Shown: positions 15,156-24,791, counted from the first letter of the stretch. The stretch is 64,000 nucleotides of DNA from JANQRA01 sp035550735 (GCA_035550735.1 DASZOM010000006.1:1-64000); one strand, 5' to 3'. The notes: generated from the letters alone by a model not told the origin. Numbers and translations are program-made.

Positions 15156-17339
15156 TCAGTCGAGGCTCACCGTCACCAATCCGGCCTTGAAGGCCGGGGT
15201 GCCGGAGGCGGGATCGACATGACGGGGGAGAAGGACGTTGGCCTCGGGGTAGTACATGACCGCGTTGCCCGGGGTGATGTCGGCCTCGCGGACAAGAATC
15301 GATCGCATCGAGCCCGCCGCACCGGTCACCGTGACGGGCTGGTCGATGCCAAGCCCGAGACGGTCGATGTCCAGCCGGCTCATCATGATCACGTCACGTC
15401 GATCCTGACCCCGATAGAGGTCCTCGTCCTCGAACACAACCGTGTTGAACTGGCCCTCGGAGCGAACCGTCATCAAACGGAGATCGCCATTCCGACCTCC
15501 GATATCGGGCAGCCGCACCGGGAGGAACCGGGCCCGCCCGCTGTCGGTGGCGAATCGGGGCTCATGGAACGTGCGCCCTGTCACCTGGAACTCGCGACGA
15601 GTCTTGTCGATGGTGCCGACCGCCTCGTATCCGGGGATCACCTTGGCGATCGCGCTGCGGATGCTCCCGTGCCGGCGCATGTCGGCCCAGTCCAGCACCC
15701 CGGTGCGGTCGACCCGCTCTCCCATGTCGGCGATCACCGAGACCTCCGATCGTGGGCCGACATGGCGCGGTGGGCCTCCATCCGAGAGTCTCACGAAGTT
15801 GAACATGGACTCCTGGGTGGTGGCCTCGGGCTCCTCGTCGCGGGCCAACACCGGGAGGACGATCGTCTCCTTGCCTCTCCCCAGGACATGCCCGGTGTTC
15901 AGCGACGTGGACAGATAGACCACGAGGTCGAGCCGTTGCAGGGCGCGGGCCGCGAATCCGGAGTCGGGGTTCGATCCGAACAGGTTCCCACCGAGGCAGA
16001 TCCCCACTTGGAGGCGGCCCTCGGCCGACCCGATCATGCAGCCCATCGTGTCCAGCCCCTCGCCTTCGGGAGGGGAGACTCCCATCTCCGTGGCGAGTGC
16101 CTTGAGCACGGCAGTCTTGAGCTCGGGCGCCACTCCCACCGAGCCGATTCCCTGGACGTTGCTGTGGCCCCTGATGGGGAGGAGACCAGCCCGCGGCCGG
16201 CCGAGCATGCCCCTGACCATCGCCAGATTGGCGATCGCCCTGACGTTGTCGACGCCGTGGAGATGATGGGTGATGCCCATCGCCCAGGCGAAGATGGCGC
16301 TGCTCGCCCCGGCGTAGAGCTCGCCGACTCTCTCCATCGTCGCTCGGGGGACTCCGCTGCCCTCGACCAGCTCCTCCCAAGTGAGCGACTCGACGGAATC
16401 GCGATAGATGTCCCAGTCATCGGCGTGCTCGTTCACGAATCCGTGGTCCACCGCCCCGTTCTCGATGACACGCTTGGCGACACCGGCGAGGAAGGCGATG
16501 TCGCCGCCGATGTGCGGCTGGACGTAGACGTCGGAAATGTCGGTGCCGAAGAACAGGCTCCTCATCTTCGACGGGACCCGGAACCGAACCAGACCGGTCT
16601 CGCGGAGCGGGTTGACCACGACCACCTTCCCGCCTCTTCGCTTGAACCCGTCGAGGATGGTCATCAGACGCGGGTGGTTCGACGCTGCATTGGACCCGAT
16701 GAGGAAGAAGACATCGCCCCTTCCCAAGGTCTCCAGGTCCTCGAGCACCACCGTGGCGGTGCCCGACCCGGTGACGCTGGAGAGACCGACCCCGGACGCC
16801 TGGTGGCAGTAGTAGCTGCAGTTGTTGACGTTGTTGGTCCCGTACACACGGGCCAGAAGCTGGATCAGGAAGCCGGCTTCGTTGGACGACCTGCCACTCA
16901 CGTAGAAGAAGGCCCGGTCGGGATCCGTGGCGATCAGCTTGGCGGTGATCTTGTCGATGGCCTCAGCCCAGGAGATGACTCGATACCGGGTGTCGAGTGG
17001 GCCCGCGTAGAGGGGCCTTGTCAGCCGCCCGCACGCCTCCAGGTCCTTGGAGGTGAAGCCGGCCAGCTCGGAGAAGCCGTAGTGATCGAAAAGCGACTCC
17101 GGGACCGCGCCCTGCATGTCGGCGGCCATCGCCTGGATCGACTTCTTGCAGATCTCGGGGAAGTGGCCCGCTTCGTTGACCATGCCACCCAATTGGCCGC
17201 CCATGCCGAGAGCGCATGTCTTGCATGCGTTGCGTGAGCGGAGTGCCCGGTACGCCGCCCGATAGCCACCTGCCTGACGCGCTTTGCGCAACAGGTACCA
17301 GATGGCGGGGAAACCGCCGCCGGCGCTCACCCGTCTCAC
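15156..17339 (-). CDS. FdhF/YdeP family molybdopterin oxidoreductase
   Basis: A 727-aa member of the FdhF/YdeP branch of the DMSO-reductase superfamily. The N-terminus has CKTCALGMGGQLGGM, with only a CxxC in place of the full [4Fe-4S] motif of formate dehydrogenases. The family landmarks NNVNNCSYYCHQASG, FFLIGSNAASNHPR and AWAMGITHHLHGVDNV follow. The C-terminal molydopterin dinucleotide-binding domain contains RSEGQFNTVVFED. The physiological substrate of this family is unclear; acid resistance and anaerobic roles are proposed for some members. GTG start at 17339; a second GTG three codons later is possible. It lies 42 bp upstream of ilvC. Confidence 0.88.
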   Translation of the reverse strand: MRRVSAGGGFPAIWYLLRKARQAGGYRAAYRALRSRNACKTCALGMGGQLGGMVNEAGHFPEICKKSIQAMAADMQGAVPESLFDHYGFSELAGFTSKDLEACGRLTRPLYAGPLDTRYRVISWAEAIDKITAKLIATDPDRAFFYVSGRSSNEAGFLIQLLARVYGTNNVNNCSYYCHQASGVGLSSVTGSGTATVVLEDLETLGRGDVFFLIGSNAASNHPRLMTILDGFKRRGGKVVVVNPLRETGLVRFRVPSKMRSLFFGTDISDVYVQPHIGGDIAFLAGVAKRVIENGAVDHGFVNEHADDWDIYRDSVESLTWEELVEGSGVPRATMERVGELYAGASSAIFAWAMGITHHLHGVDNVRAIANLAMVRGMLGRPRAGLLPIRGHSNVQGIGSVGVAPELKTAVLKALATEMGVSPPEGEGLDTMGCMIGSAEGRLQVGICLGGNLFGSNPDSGFAARALQRLDLVVYLSTSLNTGHVLGRGKETIVLPVLARDEEPEATTQESMFNFVRLSDGGPPRHVGPRSEVSVIADMGERVDRTGVLDWADMRRHGSIRSAIAKVIPGYEAVGTIDKTRREFQVTGRTFHEPRFATDSGRARFLPVRLPDIGGRNGDLRLMTVRSEGQFNTVVFEDEDLYRGQDRRDVIMMSRLDIDRLGLGIDQPVTVTGAAGSMRSILVREADITPGNAVMYYPEANVLLPRHVDPASGTPAFKAGLVTVSLD

Positions 17340-17365
17340 CGGGGCAACTCTACGGATCGGTGGTG

Positions 17366-18481
17366 TCAGCGGAAACGACCGGGGGCGGTGCGTTCCGGGT
17401 CGACTCCAGCTTCGGCAAAGCCTGGGGGGAGGTCCTCGCCGATCACCTGGGATGCGATGAGGGCCCCGTAGGCGGGGGAGGTCTGCATCCCGATCCCGCC
17501 CAGGCCGACCAGCCAGAAGAACCCAGGGGCCTTCGGGTCTTCGCCGATCACCAGGTCACGGTCGGGTGAGAACGTGCGCAGACCCGCCCACTGCGAGTTG
17601 ACGGTCCGGATGTTCAAGGTGGTCGCCTCGTTTATCCGCTCGATGGCGAGGGCGACGTCTTCCATCCGGGGTCGGGCATCGGTCGGCTCGGAGGGTGTCT
17701 CCTCGGCCAGTGAGCAGAGGTATTGGACCCCGTCCGGGCGGAAGTAGAAGTTCTCGTCCACCTCGACCACCATCGGCAAGCCGGCCGAGCCCTCGCTTCC
17801 GGGGACCATGAACGCGGTTCGACGGTATGGCCGCAGCCCGATGGGGGCCACCCCGGCCATCTCGGCGATCACGTCGCCCCATGCCCCCGAGGCGTTGACG
17901 AGGACATCGCCCTCGACTGTGCGCCCGTTGGAGCGGACCTCCCAGCGACCGGCCTTGCGGGCGATGCCCACGGCCGGAGCCTGGGTCAGGATGATCGCGT
18001 CGTGGGCGCGGGCGATCCGGACGAAGGCCTGGTGAAGCGCCGCCACGTCGATGTCGGCCCCGGACGGCTCGTATAGCCCGCCTCCCACCCAGTTCGGGCT
18101 CATCACGGGCAACACGTCGAGCACGCCGCCGGTGTCGAGCAACTCGGAGCGGGAGCCTTGGAGCCGGCCCTTCTCTGCGCGCTCGGCGAGACGCTCCATC
18201 GGCTCGCCCTTCGGAGCCACCCACACCACGGCACGGTCGGAGAGGAGGGGAGCGTCGACCGACCCCTCCGGAGGGGACTCGAGAAAGGGCCGTGCCGCCT
18301 TCACCAGGGGCCGGGACCCGGCCGACCCGTAGTTCTCGACGAGCATCGCCGCCGACCTGCCCGACGTGTGATAGGCGAGACTCGGCTCCGTCTCGAGGAG
18401 GGTCACCTCGCCATGGGGAGCCAGGTGGGCAGCCGCCGCCACACCCGCAATCCCGCCACCGATCACGATGAAGTCGGTCAC
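17366..18481 (-). CDS. FAD-dependent oxidoreductase (DAO / glycine oxidase family)
   Basis: A 371-aa flavoprotein. The N-terminal dinucleotide-binding motif is FIVIGGGIAGVAAAAHL, followed by an acidic ribose-binding residue (LLETE). AYHTSGRSAAMLV and the C-terminal GFFWLVGLGGIGMQTSPAYG are DAO-family signatures. It should oxidise an amine or D-amino/imino acid; the substrate cannot be assigned. The GTG start overlaps the stop of the upstream quinone oxidoreductase gene (GTGA), so the two form an operon. Its stop lies 26 bp before the YdeP-type gene on the same strand. Confidence 0.88.
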   Translation of the reverse strand: MTDFIVIGGGIAGVAAAAHLAPHGEVTLLETEPSLAYHTSGRSAAMLVENYGSAGSRPLVKAARPFLESPPEGSVDAPLLSDRAVVWVAPKGEPMERLAERAEKGRLQGSRSELLDTGGVLDVLPVMSPNWVGGGLYEPSGADIDVAALHQAFVRIARAHDAIILTQAPAVGIARKAGRWEVRSNGRTVEGDVLVNASGAWGDVIAEMAGVAPIGLRPYRRTAFMVPGSEGSAGLPMVVEVDENFYFRPDGVQYLCSLAEETPSEPTDARPRMEDVALAIERINEATTLNIRTVNSQWAGLRTFSPDRDLVIGEDPKAPGFFWLVGLGGIGMQTSPAYGALIASQVIGEDLPPGFAEAGVDPERTAPGRFR

Positions 18482-19449
18482 GGCTCCACCACCACCCGAC
18501 CGATGGCGTTGCGGCCCTCGAGCCAGCGCAGCGCATCAGCACCCTCGGCGAGCGAGTACGTCTTCTGGATCAGCGGCTCTATCAGGCCGTTCTCCGCCCA
18601 TTCCACGATCGTGGCGAAGTTCTCCCGGTGCTTCTCCGGCTCCTCTTGGGTGAACCGGCCCCAAAAGACGCCGACGATCGAGTTGCCCTTGAGCAACGGC
18701 AGGTTGAGCGGGATGCGTGGGATCCCGCCCGCGGCGAAGCCGATCACGAGCAGCCTTCCGTTCCAAGACGTCGAACGGAGAACCTGCTCGGTGAGATCGC
18801 CGCCCACGGGGTCGTAGACGACGTCGACTCCGGCGCCCTCGGTGAGGTCATTGATCCCATCCCTGATGCCGACCTGGTCGTACCTGATCACGTCGTCGGC
18901 GCCCGAGGCACGGACTGCGTCGGCCTTCCCGTCGGAGGAGACCGCGGCGATGACCCGCGCCCCGAGGACGTGGCCGATCTGAACCGCGGCGAGGCCGACT
19001 CCGCCCGAGGCTCCGAGCACCAGCAACGTCTCGCCCTTCTCGAGCCGGGCACGGTCGACCAGAGCGTGGTAGGAGGTCCCGTACCCACCAGGAAGGGTGC
19101 TCCCGACGGAGTAGTCGATCGAGTCGGGCAGTCTTGCGACGTTCTGCGAGGAGAGCAGGGCCCTCTCGGCGAGAGCCCCATGGAAGGCGAATCCGCACAC
19201 GCGATCACCCGAGGAGAACTCGCCGCCCTCATCGGCTTGGAGGACGCGGCCGGCCAGTTCGTAGCCGGGGGCGAAGGGAGGGTCCGGGCGCACCTGGTAC
19301 TCACCCTTCACCATGAGGAGATCGGCGAAGTTGACGGTCGTGGCTTTCACCTCGACGAGGACCGACCCCGGATGCCATTCGGGGTCGGGGAGCTCGCCCA
19401 GCCGGAGCCCGTCGATGCCGCTGTAGTCGTCACAGACCAGTGCTTTCAT
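18478..19449 (-). CDS. NADPH:quinone oxidoreductase-like, zinc-independent MDR family protein
   Basis: A 323-aa medium-chain dehydrogenase/reductase. The GroES-like half has ATTVNFADLLMVKGEYQ and FAPGYELAGRV. The Rossmann half has LVLGASGGVGLAAVQIGHVLGARVIA and YDPVGGD. The zinc-binding cysteines of alcohol dehydrogenases are absent, matching quinone reductases/enoyl reductases. It probably reduces a quinone or enone with NADPH. The ATG at 19449 is 55 bp from the divergent aat start. Coupled with the downstream DAO-type flavoprotein. Confidence 0.88.
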   Translation of the reverse strand: MKALVCDDYSGIDGLRLGELPDPEWHPGSVLVEVKATTVNFADLLMVKGEYQVRPDPPFAPGYELAGRVLQADEGGEFSSGDRVCGFAFHGALAERALLSSQNVARLPDSIDYSVGSTLPGGYGTSYHALVDRARLEKGETLLVLGASGGVGLAAVQIGHVLGARVIAAVSSDGKADAVRASGADDVIRYDQVGIRDGINDLTEGAGVDVVYDPVGGDLTEQVLRSTSWNGRLLVIGFAAGGIPRIPLNLPLLKGNSIVGVFWGRFTQEEPEKHRENFATIVEWAENGLIEPLIQKTYSLAEGADALRWLEGRNAIGRVVVEP

Positions 19450-19504
19450 CGCCGGTCAGCCTATGACTGCCGGCCGCGGCTTGCTATCTGACACAATTCA
19501 GGGC

Positions 19505-20167
19505 GTGCCCGTCGAGCCGCCCAGGTCCCGATTCGATCTACCCGATCCCAGTGCCGCCGACGGGGACGTGGTGGCGGTCGGTGGCGACCTGGAGGCAGGG
19601 ACACTTCTCCAGGCATATCGAAGGGGGATGTTCCCCATGGACCTCCCCGACGGGCATCTGGGGTGGTGGTCACCGGTTGAGCGGGCGATCATCCCACTCA
19701 GCGGCCTGCGCGTGACCCGGTCGCTGCGACAGTCGACTCGTCGCTACTACATCACCGTCGACGAGGACTTCCTGTCGGTGATCCGCTGGTGCGCCGACAT
19801 CGATCGGCCCAATGGCTGGATCACCGAGGAGGTGGTCGAGGCCTACACCACGTTGCACGATCTCGGCTGGGCCCACTCGATCGAGGTCTGGGATTCGGAG
19901 GGCTCGCTGGTCGGCGGGCTCTACGGAGTGGCCATCGGCGGGCTGTTCGCCGGGGAGAGCATGTTCCATCTGTCGAGGGACGCGTCCAAGGTGGCCCTGG
20001 TGCATCTGGTCGTGCTCATGAACCATGGTGGCAGCCTTCTCGATGTGCAGTGGCTGACCCCACATCTGGAGTCTCTTGGGGCGGTGGTCATCGGTCGCGA
20101 CGAGTACCTGAGGCGTCTCCCCGAGGCTCTGTCCCGGCAAGGGCCGTTCGACAGGACCGGCGGTTAG
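19505..20167 (+). CDS. aat: Leucyl/phenylalanyl-tRNA--protein transferase
   Basis: A 220-aa enzyme that adds Leu or Phe from aminoacyl-tRNA to N-terminal Arg/Lys of proteins, marking them for ClpS/ClpAP in the N-end rule pathway. Signatures are FDLPDPSAADGDVVAVGGDL, AYRRGMFPMD, WWSPVERAIIPL, the central WITEEVVEAYTTLHDLGWAHSIEVWD, and GGLYGVAIGGLFAGESMFH. I start it at the GTG (MPVEPPRSRFDLPDP) because family members begin this way; the frame is open to an ATG at 19463 that would add 14 unlikely residues. The universal stress gene follows closely. Confidence 0.93.
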   Translation: MPVEPPRSRFDLPDPSAADGDVVAVGGDLEAGTLLQAYRRGMFPMDLPDGHLGWWSPVERAIIPLSGLRVTRSLRQSTRRYYITVDEDFLSVIRWCADIDRPNGWITEEVVEAYTTLHDLGWAHSIEVWDSEGSLVGGLYGVAIGGLFAGESMFHLSRDASKVALVHLVVLMNHGGSLLDVQWLTPHLESLGAVVIGRDEYLRRLPEALSRQGPFDRTGG

Positions 20168-20193
20168 AGTCGCCGCGTGCCTCCCGGAGCAGG

Positions 20194-21051
20194 ATGACGA
20201 GGACGTTCGTAGCGGGCATCGACCTGACCGCGATGGGCCGCAGAGTCGCCGACAGGGCCCGGCTCATGGCAGAGACCTCCGGGGGGACAGTCCATCTCCT
20301 CCATGTGCTCGAGCCGGTGGCGGAGGCCATGATCGAGCCCGGTCTGGCAAGGATCATGCGTGAGCATCAGAGGGCCGAGGCGGCCACCGTGGCGGAATGG
20401 CTGCGGGATAGATCCCAGGTCGACGTGGCGCTCGAGGTGGTGAAAGGGTCGCCTGCTTGGGAGATCGCCTCCCGGGCCAAGAAGGCCGAGATGGTGATTC
20501 TCGGCTCCTCCAGTGTTGATGCCTTCACCGCGGGACCGGTGACGCACCGGGTCGCCCGGATGGCGACATCCGACATCCTGGTGGTGCGTCGTCAACCCCG
20601 CGTTCCCTATCGAAGGGTCATCACGGCGGTCGACTTCTCCGAGGCGTCGCGACGCGCTATCGAGAGGTCGCTGGAGCTGTTTCCGGATTCCGAGATAACC
20701 GTCCTCTACTCGCTGCCCACACAGTTCGACTCACTCCTATCCGACGCCGGGCTCTTCCGGGAGGAGATGGATGCCTCACGAAGCGAGCGCATGGAGACCG
20801 CCCGTGACCGGATGCTGGAGTTCGCCCACCCATGGGGAGGCCGGGTGCGGACCCAGGTGGTGGACGGGCCGCCTGCGGAGACCATCGACGAGACCGTGCG
20901 GCGACGCGGTGCGGACCTCGTCGTGGTGAGCAGCCGCGGTGCGACCGCCACCCGCATGGTCCTCCTGGGCACGGTGGCCGAGGGCCTGTTGGGCCGGGCG
21001 CCGTGTGACGTGCTGATCGTCAGGTCGGCGTCGAGCTTTCGCCGGCCCTGA
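20194..21051 (+). CDS. Tandem-domain universal stress protein
   Basis: A 285-aa protein with two UspA domains (about 1-140 and 141-285). Domain 1 ends in VILGSSSVDAFTAGPVTHRVARMATSDILVV and lacks the clean glycine loop. Domain 2 ends in VVVSSRGATATRMVLLGTVAEGLLGRAPCDVLIV, closer to the ATP-binding G2xG9xG[ST] pattern. Such tandem proteins are common in actinobacteria and respond to stress or dormancy. The start at 20194 has GGAGCAGG directly upstream. It follows aat by 26 bp and may be co-transcribed. Confidence 0.88.
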   Translation: MTRTFVAGIDLTAMGRRVADRARLMAETSGGTVHLLHVLEPVAEAMIEPGLARIMREHQRAEAATVAEWLRDRSQVDVALEVVKGSPAWEIASRAKKAEMVILGSSSVDAFTAGPVTHRVARMATSDILVVRRQPRVPYRRVITAVDFSEASRRAIERSLELFPDSEITVLYSLPTQFDSLLSDAGLFREEMDASRSERMETARDRMLEFAHPWGGRVRTQVVDGPPAETIDETVRRRGADLVVVSSRGATATRMVLLGTVAEGLLGRAPCDVLIVRSASSFRRP

Positions 21052-21055
21052 TCGG

Positions 21056-21913
21056 TCAGATGCCAGCCAGTGCCTTCTTCACCGCCCTGGCGGCGAAGAC
21101 CTTGGCCAGATGTGCCTTGTACTCCTCGGTGCCGTAGAGGTCTTCGAGGACCGTGATGCCGTCCGCCGCTCTCTCCGCAGCCGCCTTGATCGCCTCGTCC
21201 GAGCCATCGGTGCCGATGAGGGCTTCGCCCACGCCGGCGGCGAGCTGGGCGTGTGTGCCCACTCCGGTGATCGCCACCCGGGCATCCTCGATCGTCCCGT
21301 TCGACTTTCGGACCCATGCCGCCGCGGCGGCGACCGCGTAGTCGGAGTGCCCGCCACGACGACCGAGCTTGTCATAGGCGGAGCCCTCACCCGGGCCGGC
21401 CTTGGGAATCCGTATCGACGTGAGGATCTCCTCCGGTGTCAGCGCACTGGTCAACGAGTCGACGAAGAAGTCAGCCGCGGCGATCTCACGGGTCCCCGAA
21501 GCTGACGCCGCCACCATGACCGCGTTGCATGCGATCGCCGCCGCCGGCTGATCGGCGGCCACGTCTGCGTGGGCCAACGAGCCGCAGGTCGTCCCCCGGT
21601 TGCGCACCTGGACATCACCGGTCATCGACGCAGCCTCGGCGAGAGCGGCCGCATTGGCTCGCACCAGGTCGTGCGACATCGTGGTGCGATGACGCACCAA
21701 GGCGCCGATCTCGACATGATCCCCGGTGTCGTTCACCCCGTCGAGACCGCCGATCCGGCCGATGTCGACGAGGAGCGCAGGGGAGAACAGCCGCATCTTC
21801 ATGAGGGGCAGCAGGCTCATGCCGCCCGCCATGACCTTTGCATCCTCGCCGAGCGCCCCGAGGGCCTCGTCGAGCGAGGTCGGTGCCACGTAGTCGAAAG
21901 CACGTGGATACAT
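21056..21913 (-). CDS. CoxM/CutM-like FAD-binding medium subunit (xanthine dehydrogenase family)
   Basis: A 285-aa FAD subunit of a molybdenum hydroxylase. It has the N-terminal YPRAFDYVAPTSLDEALGAL and the FAD motif VMAGGMSLLPLMKMR. The second FAD-binding region TGDVQVRNRGTTCGSLAHADVAAD follows. It passes electrons from the [2Fe-2S] subunit to an acceptor. It is last in the CoxS-CoxL-CoxM order on the minus strand and its start overlaps the large subunit stop by 1 bp. It meets the universal stress gene tail to tail. Confidence 0.9.
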   Translation of the reverse strand: MYPRAFDYVAPTSLDEALGALGEDAKVMAGGMSLLPLMKMRLFSPALLVDIGRIGGLDGVNDTGDHVEIGALVRHRTTMSHDLVRANAAALAEAASMTGDVQVRNRGTTCGSLAHADVAADQPAAAIACNAVMVAASASGTREIAAADFFVDSLTSALTPEEILTSIRIPKAGPGEGSAYDKLGRRGGHSDYAVAAAAAWVRKSNGTIEDARVAITGVGTHAQLAAGVGEALIGTDGSDEAIKAAAERAADGITVLEDLYGTEEYKAHLAKVFAARAVKKALAGI

Positions 21914-24291
21914 CAGCTCATCCTCGCTTCCTGAATCGCCGCCCAGACCTTCCTGGGACGTAGCGGCATGTCGATGTTCTTGACCCCGAGCGGCGAAAGC
22001 GCGTCGATCACCGCATTGACCAGGGTGTGCGCCGAGCCGATCGTCCCGGCCTCACCGATCCCCTTCACACCCATCGGGTTGATCGGAGAGGGAGTGACCG
22101 TGTGCGCCAGCTCGTACGAAGGCAAGTCCCCAGCCGTGGGCAGGGGATAGTCGATCAGCGACCCGGTCAGTAGGTTGCCGTTCTCGTCGAACAGGGCCTC
22201 TTCGAACATCGCCTGACCGATTCCCTGAGCCACGCCACCATGGATCTGGCCGTTGACGATCATCGGGTTGACCACGTTGCCGCAGTCGTCGACCGCCACG
22301 TACTTGAGGATCTCGACGTTGCCGGTGTCGGCGTCGACCTCTACGACGGCGAGATGCGTCCCGAACGGCCAGGTGGCGTTGCCCGGGCTGAACATCGACT
22401 GCGCCTCCAGACCCGACTCCACGCCCTCCGGGAGCGTGTGCGCCTGGTATGCGGCCTTGGCGATGTCGGCCCAATCGACCTTCTTGTCGGGCGAGCCGGC
22501 CACATGGGCCGCACCGTCGGCGAACTCGATGTCGTCTGCGGAGGCCTCGAGCATGTGGGCTGCGATCTGTGCCGCCTTGGCCTTCACCTGCTGGGTGGCC
22601 TGGTAGGCGGCCGCGCCGTCGACCGATATCGACCTGGAGCCGAACGTGCCGATCCCCATCGGGTGGTCACGGGTGTCGCCATGGTGGACCCTGACCCGAT
22701 CGACCGGGATCCCCAAACCGTCCCCGACGATCTGGGACCACGTCGTCTCGTGGCCCTGACCGGTCGGGCCGGTGCCGATGATCACCGTCACCGTCGCGTC
22801 CGGGTTGACCCGGACCAGGCCCGACCCGTTGAACGACGAGGGGAGGCCATAGGTGGCCCAAGAGAACCCGATCTCGGCGAGCACAGCGGGCCCGAATCCG
22901 CACACCTCGACATAGGACCCGATGCCGATCCCGACATGACGTCCCTCGGCGCGGGCGTCGTCCCGCATCTTCAGCAAGCCCTGGTAGTCGGCGATCTCGA
23001 TCAGCTTGTCCACCGCCGCGTCGTAGTTCCCCGAGTCGAGCGAGAACCCGCACCCCATCGTCGCCGGGAACTCATCGGGCTGCCAGAAGTTGCGACGACG
23101 CACCTCCAGTGGGTCCATCCCGATCTCCCGGGCGTATGCGTCGATGATGCGTTCCAGGTAGTAGATCGCCTCCGGCCGCCCCGCCCCGCGGTAGGCGTCG
23201 GTGGTCATCGTGTTGGTGACCACACAGTCGACCTTCCAACCGATAGGCATCTTGTACTGGCCCGAGGCGATCCAGAGACCGAGCAGCGGGATGGCGATGG
23301 TGAAATTCTGGTCGTAGGCGCCCATGTCTGCCAGCGCGTCGAGCTTGTAGCCGAGGAACTGGCCGTCCTTGGTGCCCACCAGGGTGGCGGTGCCCACCCA
23401 ACCTCGTCCGTGGATGGTGGAGCTCGCCGCCTCCCGCCGGGTCTCGGTCCACTTGACCGTGCTGCCCAGCTCCCGTGCGACCCAGGCGGCGAGGATCTCG
23501 TCGTTGTAGACGTTGAGCTTGCAGCCGAATCCACCGCCGACCTCGGGGGCGATCACCCGGACATCCGAGGCCGCCACCCCGAGCATCTTGGAGATGGCGC
23601 CGCTCAGGGCGTGGGGGACCTGGGTGGAGCTGTGGACCGTGAAACGGCCATAACCGGGGTTGTACTCCGCCATCACCGATCTCGGCTCGATGGCAACCGG
23701 GATGAGACGCTGATTGGTCATCTCCATCGAGACCACGACCGCGTCGTCGCGCTGCATCGCCTCGTCGACCTGCGGTGTCTGGTCCTCCAGGCCCAATGCC
23801 GGCCAGTAGCCGTGGTACGTCCAGGTGAGGGTGATGTTGGAATCGAGGTCGTCGTGGACCTTGATCTCGTCGGTGGCCGCCTTTTTCAGATCGATCACCG
23901 CCGGCAGCACGTCATAGTCGACCTGGATCGCCTCGACGGCGTCCTGAGCCTGATAGCGGCTCTCTGCGACCACCAGGGCGACGGCCTCGCCGAGATGGTT
24001 GACCTGGCCGTCGGCGAGAAGTGGCCGCAGCTTGCCCGTTGTCACCTGGGCGAGCAGCGGGCCGAGATGGGCGACGTCGTCGTGTGTGTAGACCGCGACC
24101 ACGCCCGGCATCGCCTTCGCCGCGCTGGTGTCGATCGAGTTGATCCTCGCCCTCGCCACCGGGGAGCGGTGGAAGGCCATGTGGAGAAGCCCGGTGGGGT
24201 TGAGGTCGTCGACGTAGAGACCGGTTCCCTGGATGAGAGCGGGGTCTTCCCGCCGGCGCACCGCCCCACCCATGACACTCGTGGTTGCCAT
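21913..24291 (-). CDS. Form II CoxL-like molybdopterin-binding large subunit (aerobic CO dehydrogenase / xanthine dehydrogenase family)
   Basis: A 792-aa catalytic subunit of a molybdenum hydroxylase. The active-site loop at residues 366-372 reads AYRGAGR, the form II (BMS-type) signature. It is not AYxCSFR of genuine form I CO dehydrogenases, which carry the selenium/copper-binding Cys. APEVGGGFGCKLNVYNDE and the late GIGEAGTIGSAHTLVNAV (catalytic Glu region) are present. CO oxidation is therefore doubtful; another aldehyde, purine or aromatic hydroxylation is at least as likely. It is translationally coupled with the [2Fe-2S] subunit upstream and the FAD subunit downstream. Confidence 0.9.
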   Translation of the reverse strand: MATTSVMGGAVRRREDPALIQGTGLYVDDLNPTGLLHMAFHRSPVARARINSIDTSAAKAMPGVVAVYTHDDVAHLGPLLAQVTTGKLRPLLADGQVNHLGEAVALVVAESRYQAQDAVEAIQVDYDVLPAVIDLKKAATDEIKVHDDLDSNITLTWTYHGYWPALGLEDQTPQVDEAMQRDDAVVVSMEMTNQRLIPVAIEPRSVMAEYNPGYGRFTVHSSTQVPHALSGAISKMLGVAASDVRVIAPEVGGGFGCKLNVYNDEILAAWVARELGSTVKWTETRREAASSTIHGRGWVGTATLVGTKDGQFLGYKLDALADMGAYDQNFTIAIPLLGLWIASGQYKMPIGWKVDCVVTNTMTTDAYRGAGRPEAIYYLERIIDAYAREIGMDPLEVRRRNFWQPDEFPATMGCGFSLDSGNYDAAVDKLIEIADYQGLLKMRDDARAEGRHVGIGIGSYVEVCGFGPAVLAEIGFSWATYGLPSSFNGSGLVRVNPDATVTVIIGTGPTGQGHETTWSQIVGDGLGIPVDRVRVHHGDTRDHPMGIGTFGSRSISVDGAAAYQATQQVKAKAAQIAAHMLEASADDIEFADGAAHVAGSPDKKVDWADIAKAAYQAHTLPEGVESGLEAQSMFSPGNATWPFGTHLAVVEVDADTGNVEILKYVAVDDCGNVVNPMIVNGQIHGGVAQGIGQAMFEEALFDENGNLLTGSLIDYPLPTAGDLPSYELAHTVTPSPINPMGVKGIGEAGTIGSAHTLVNAVIDALSPLGVKNIDMPLRPRKVWAAIQEARMS

Positions 24292-24791
24292 CAGCTCATC
24301 CCTTCCCAGTCAGGTGGTGGCGGTTCTTCGCCACGGATCTTGGCCCCTGCATACTCGATGGCCCGAACGATGTTGTGATATCCGGTGCAGCGACACAGGT
24401 TGCCCTCGATGCCGTGGCGAATCTCGGCCTCGGTCGGGTTCGAGTTCTCATCGAGGAGGGCGACCGCGGCCATGATCATCCCCGGTGTGCAATAGCCGCA
24501 CTGCAGCCCATGTCGCTCCCAGAACCCCTCCTGCACGGGGTGGAGCTGGCCGTTGTCGGCGAGACCCTCGATCGTGGTGATCTCTGCCCCATCCGCCTGC
24601 ACGGCGAGCATGGTGCACGACTTGATCGCCATCCCGTCGAGATGAACGGTGCACGCCCCGCAGTAGCCCGTCTCACAGCCGACATGGGTCCCGGTGAGCC
24701 GGAGGTTCTCTCTGATGAAGTGGACCAACAGGGTCCTCGGCTCGACGTCGGCGGAGACGCTCCTGCCATTGACCGTCATCGAAACTTCCAT
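24291..24791 (-). CDS. CoxS-like [2Fe-2S] small subunit
   Basis: A 166-aa iron-sulfur subunit with both expected clusters. The N-terminal plant-type motif is GCETGYCGACTVHLDG plus SCTML. The C-terminal four-helix cluster is CGYCTPGMIMAA and GNLCRCTGYHNIVRAI. It shuttles electrons from the molybdenum subunit to the FAD subunit. It is first in the three-gene hydroxylase operon and overlaps the large subunit by one base (TGATG). An ATG four codons into the frame (MTVNG) is an alternative start. Confidence 0.93.
   Translation of the reverse strand: MEVSMTVNGRSVSADVEPRTLLVHFIRENLRLTGTHVGCETGYCGACTVHLDGMAIKSCTMLAVQADGAEITTIEGLADNGQLHPVQEGFWERHGLQCGYCTPGMIMAAVALLDENSNPTEAEIRHGIEGNLCRCTGYHNIVRAIEYAGAKIRGEEPPPPDWEGMS

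Noticed and set aside
15018..17237. 739-aa plus-strand open frame opposite the YdeP-like gene
   Set aside because: High-GC antisense shadow with His/Asp/Gly-rich composition and no conserved motif; the minus-strand frame has full oxidoreductase signatures.
22240..24378. 712-aa plus-strand open frame opposite coxL
   Set aside because: Antisense shadow; the coxL frame has clear molybdenum hydroxylase motifs and is coupled to its neighbours.
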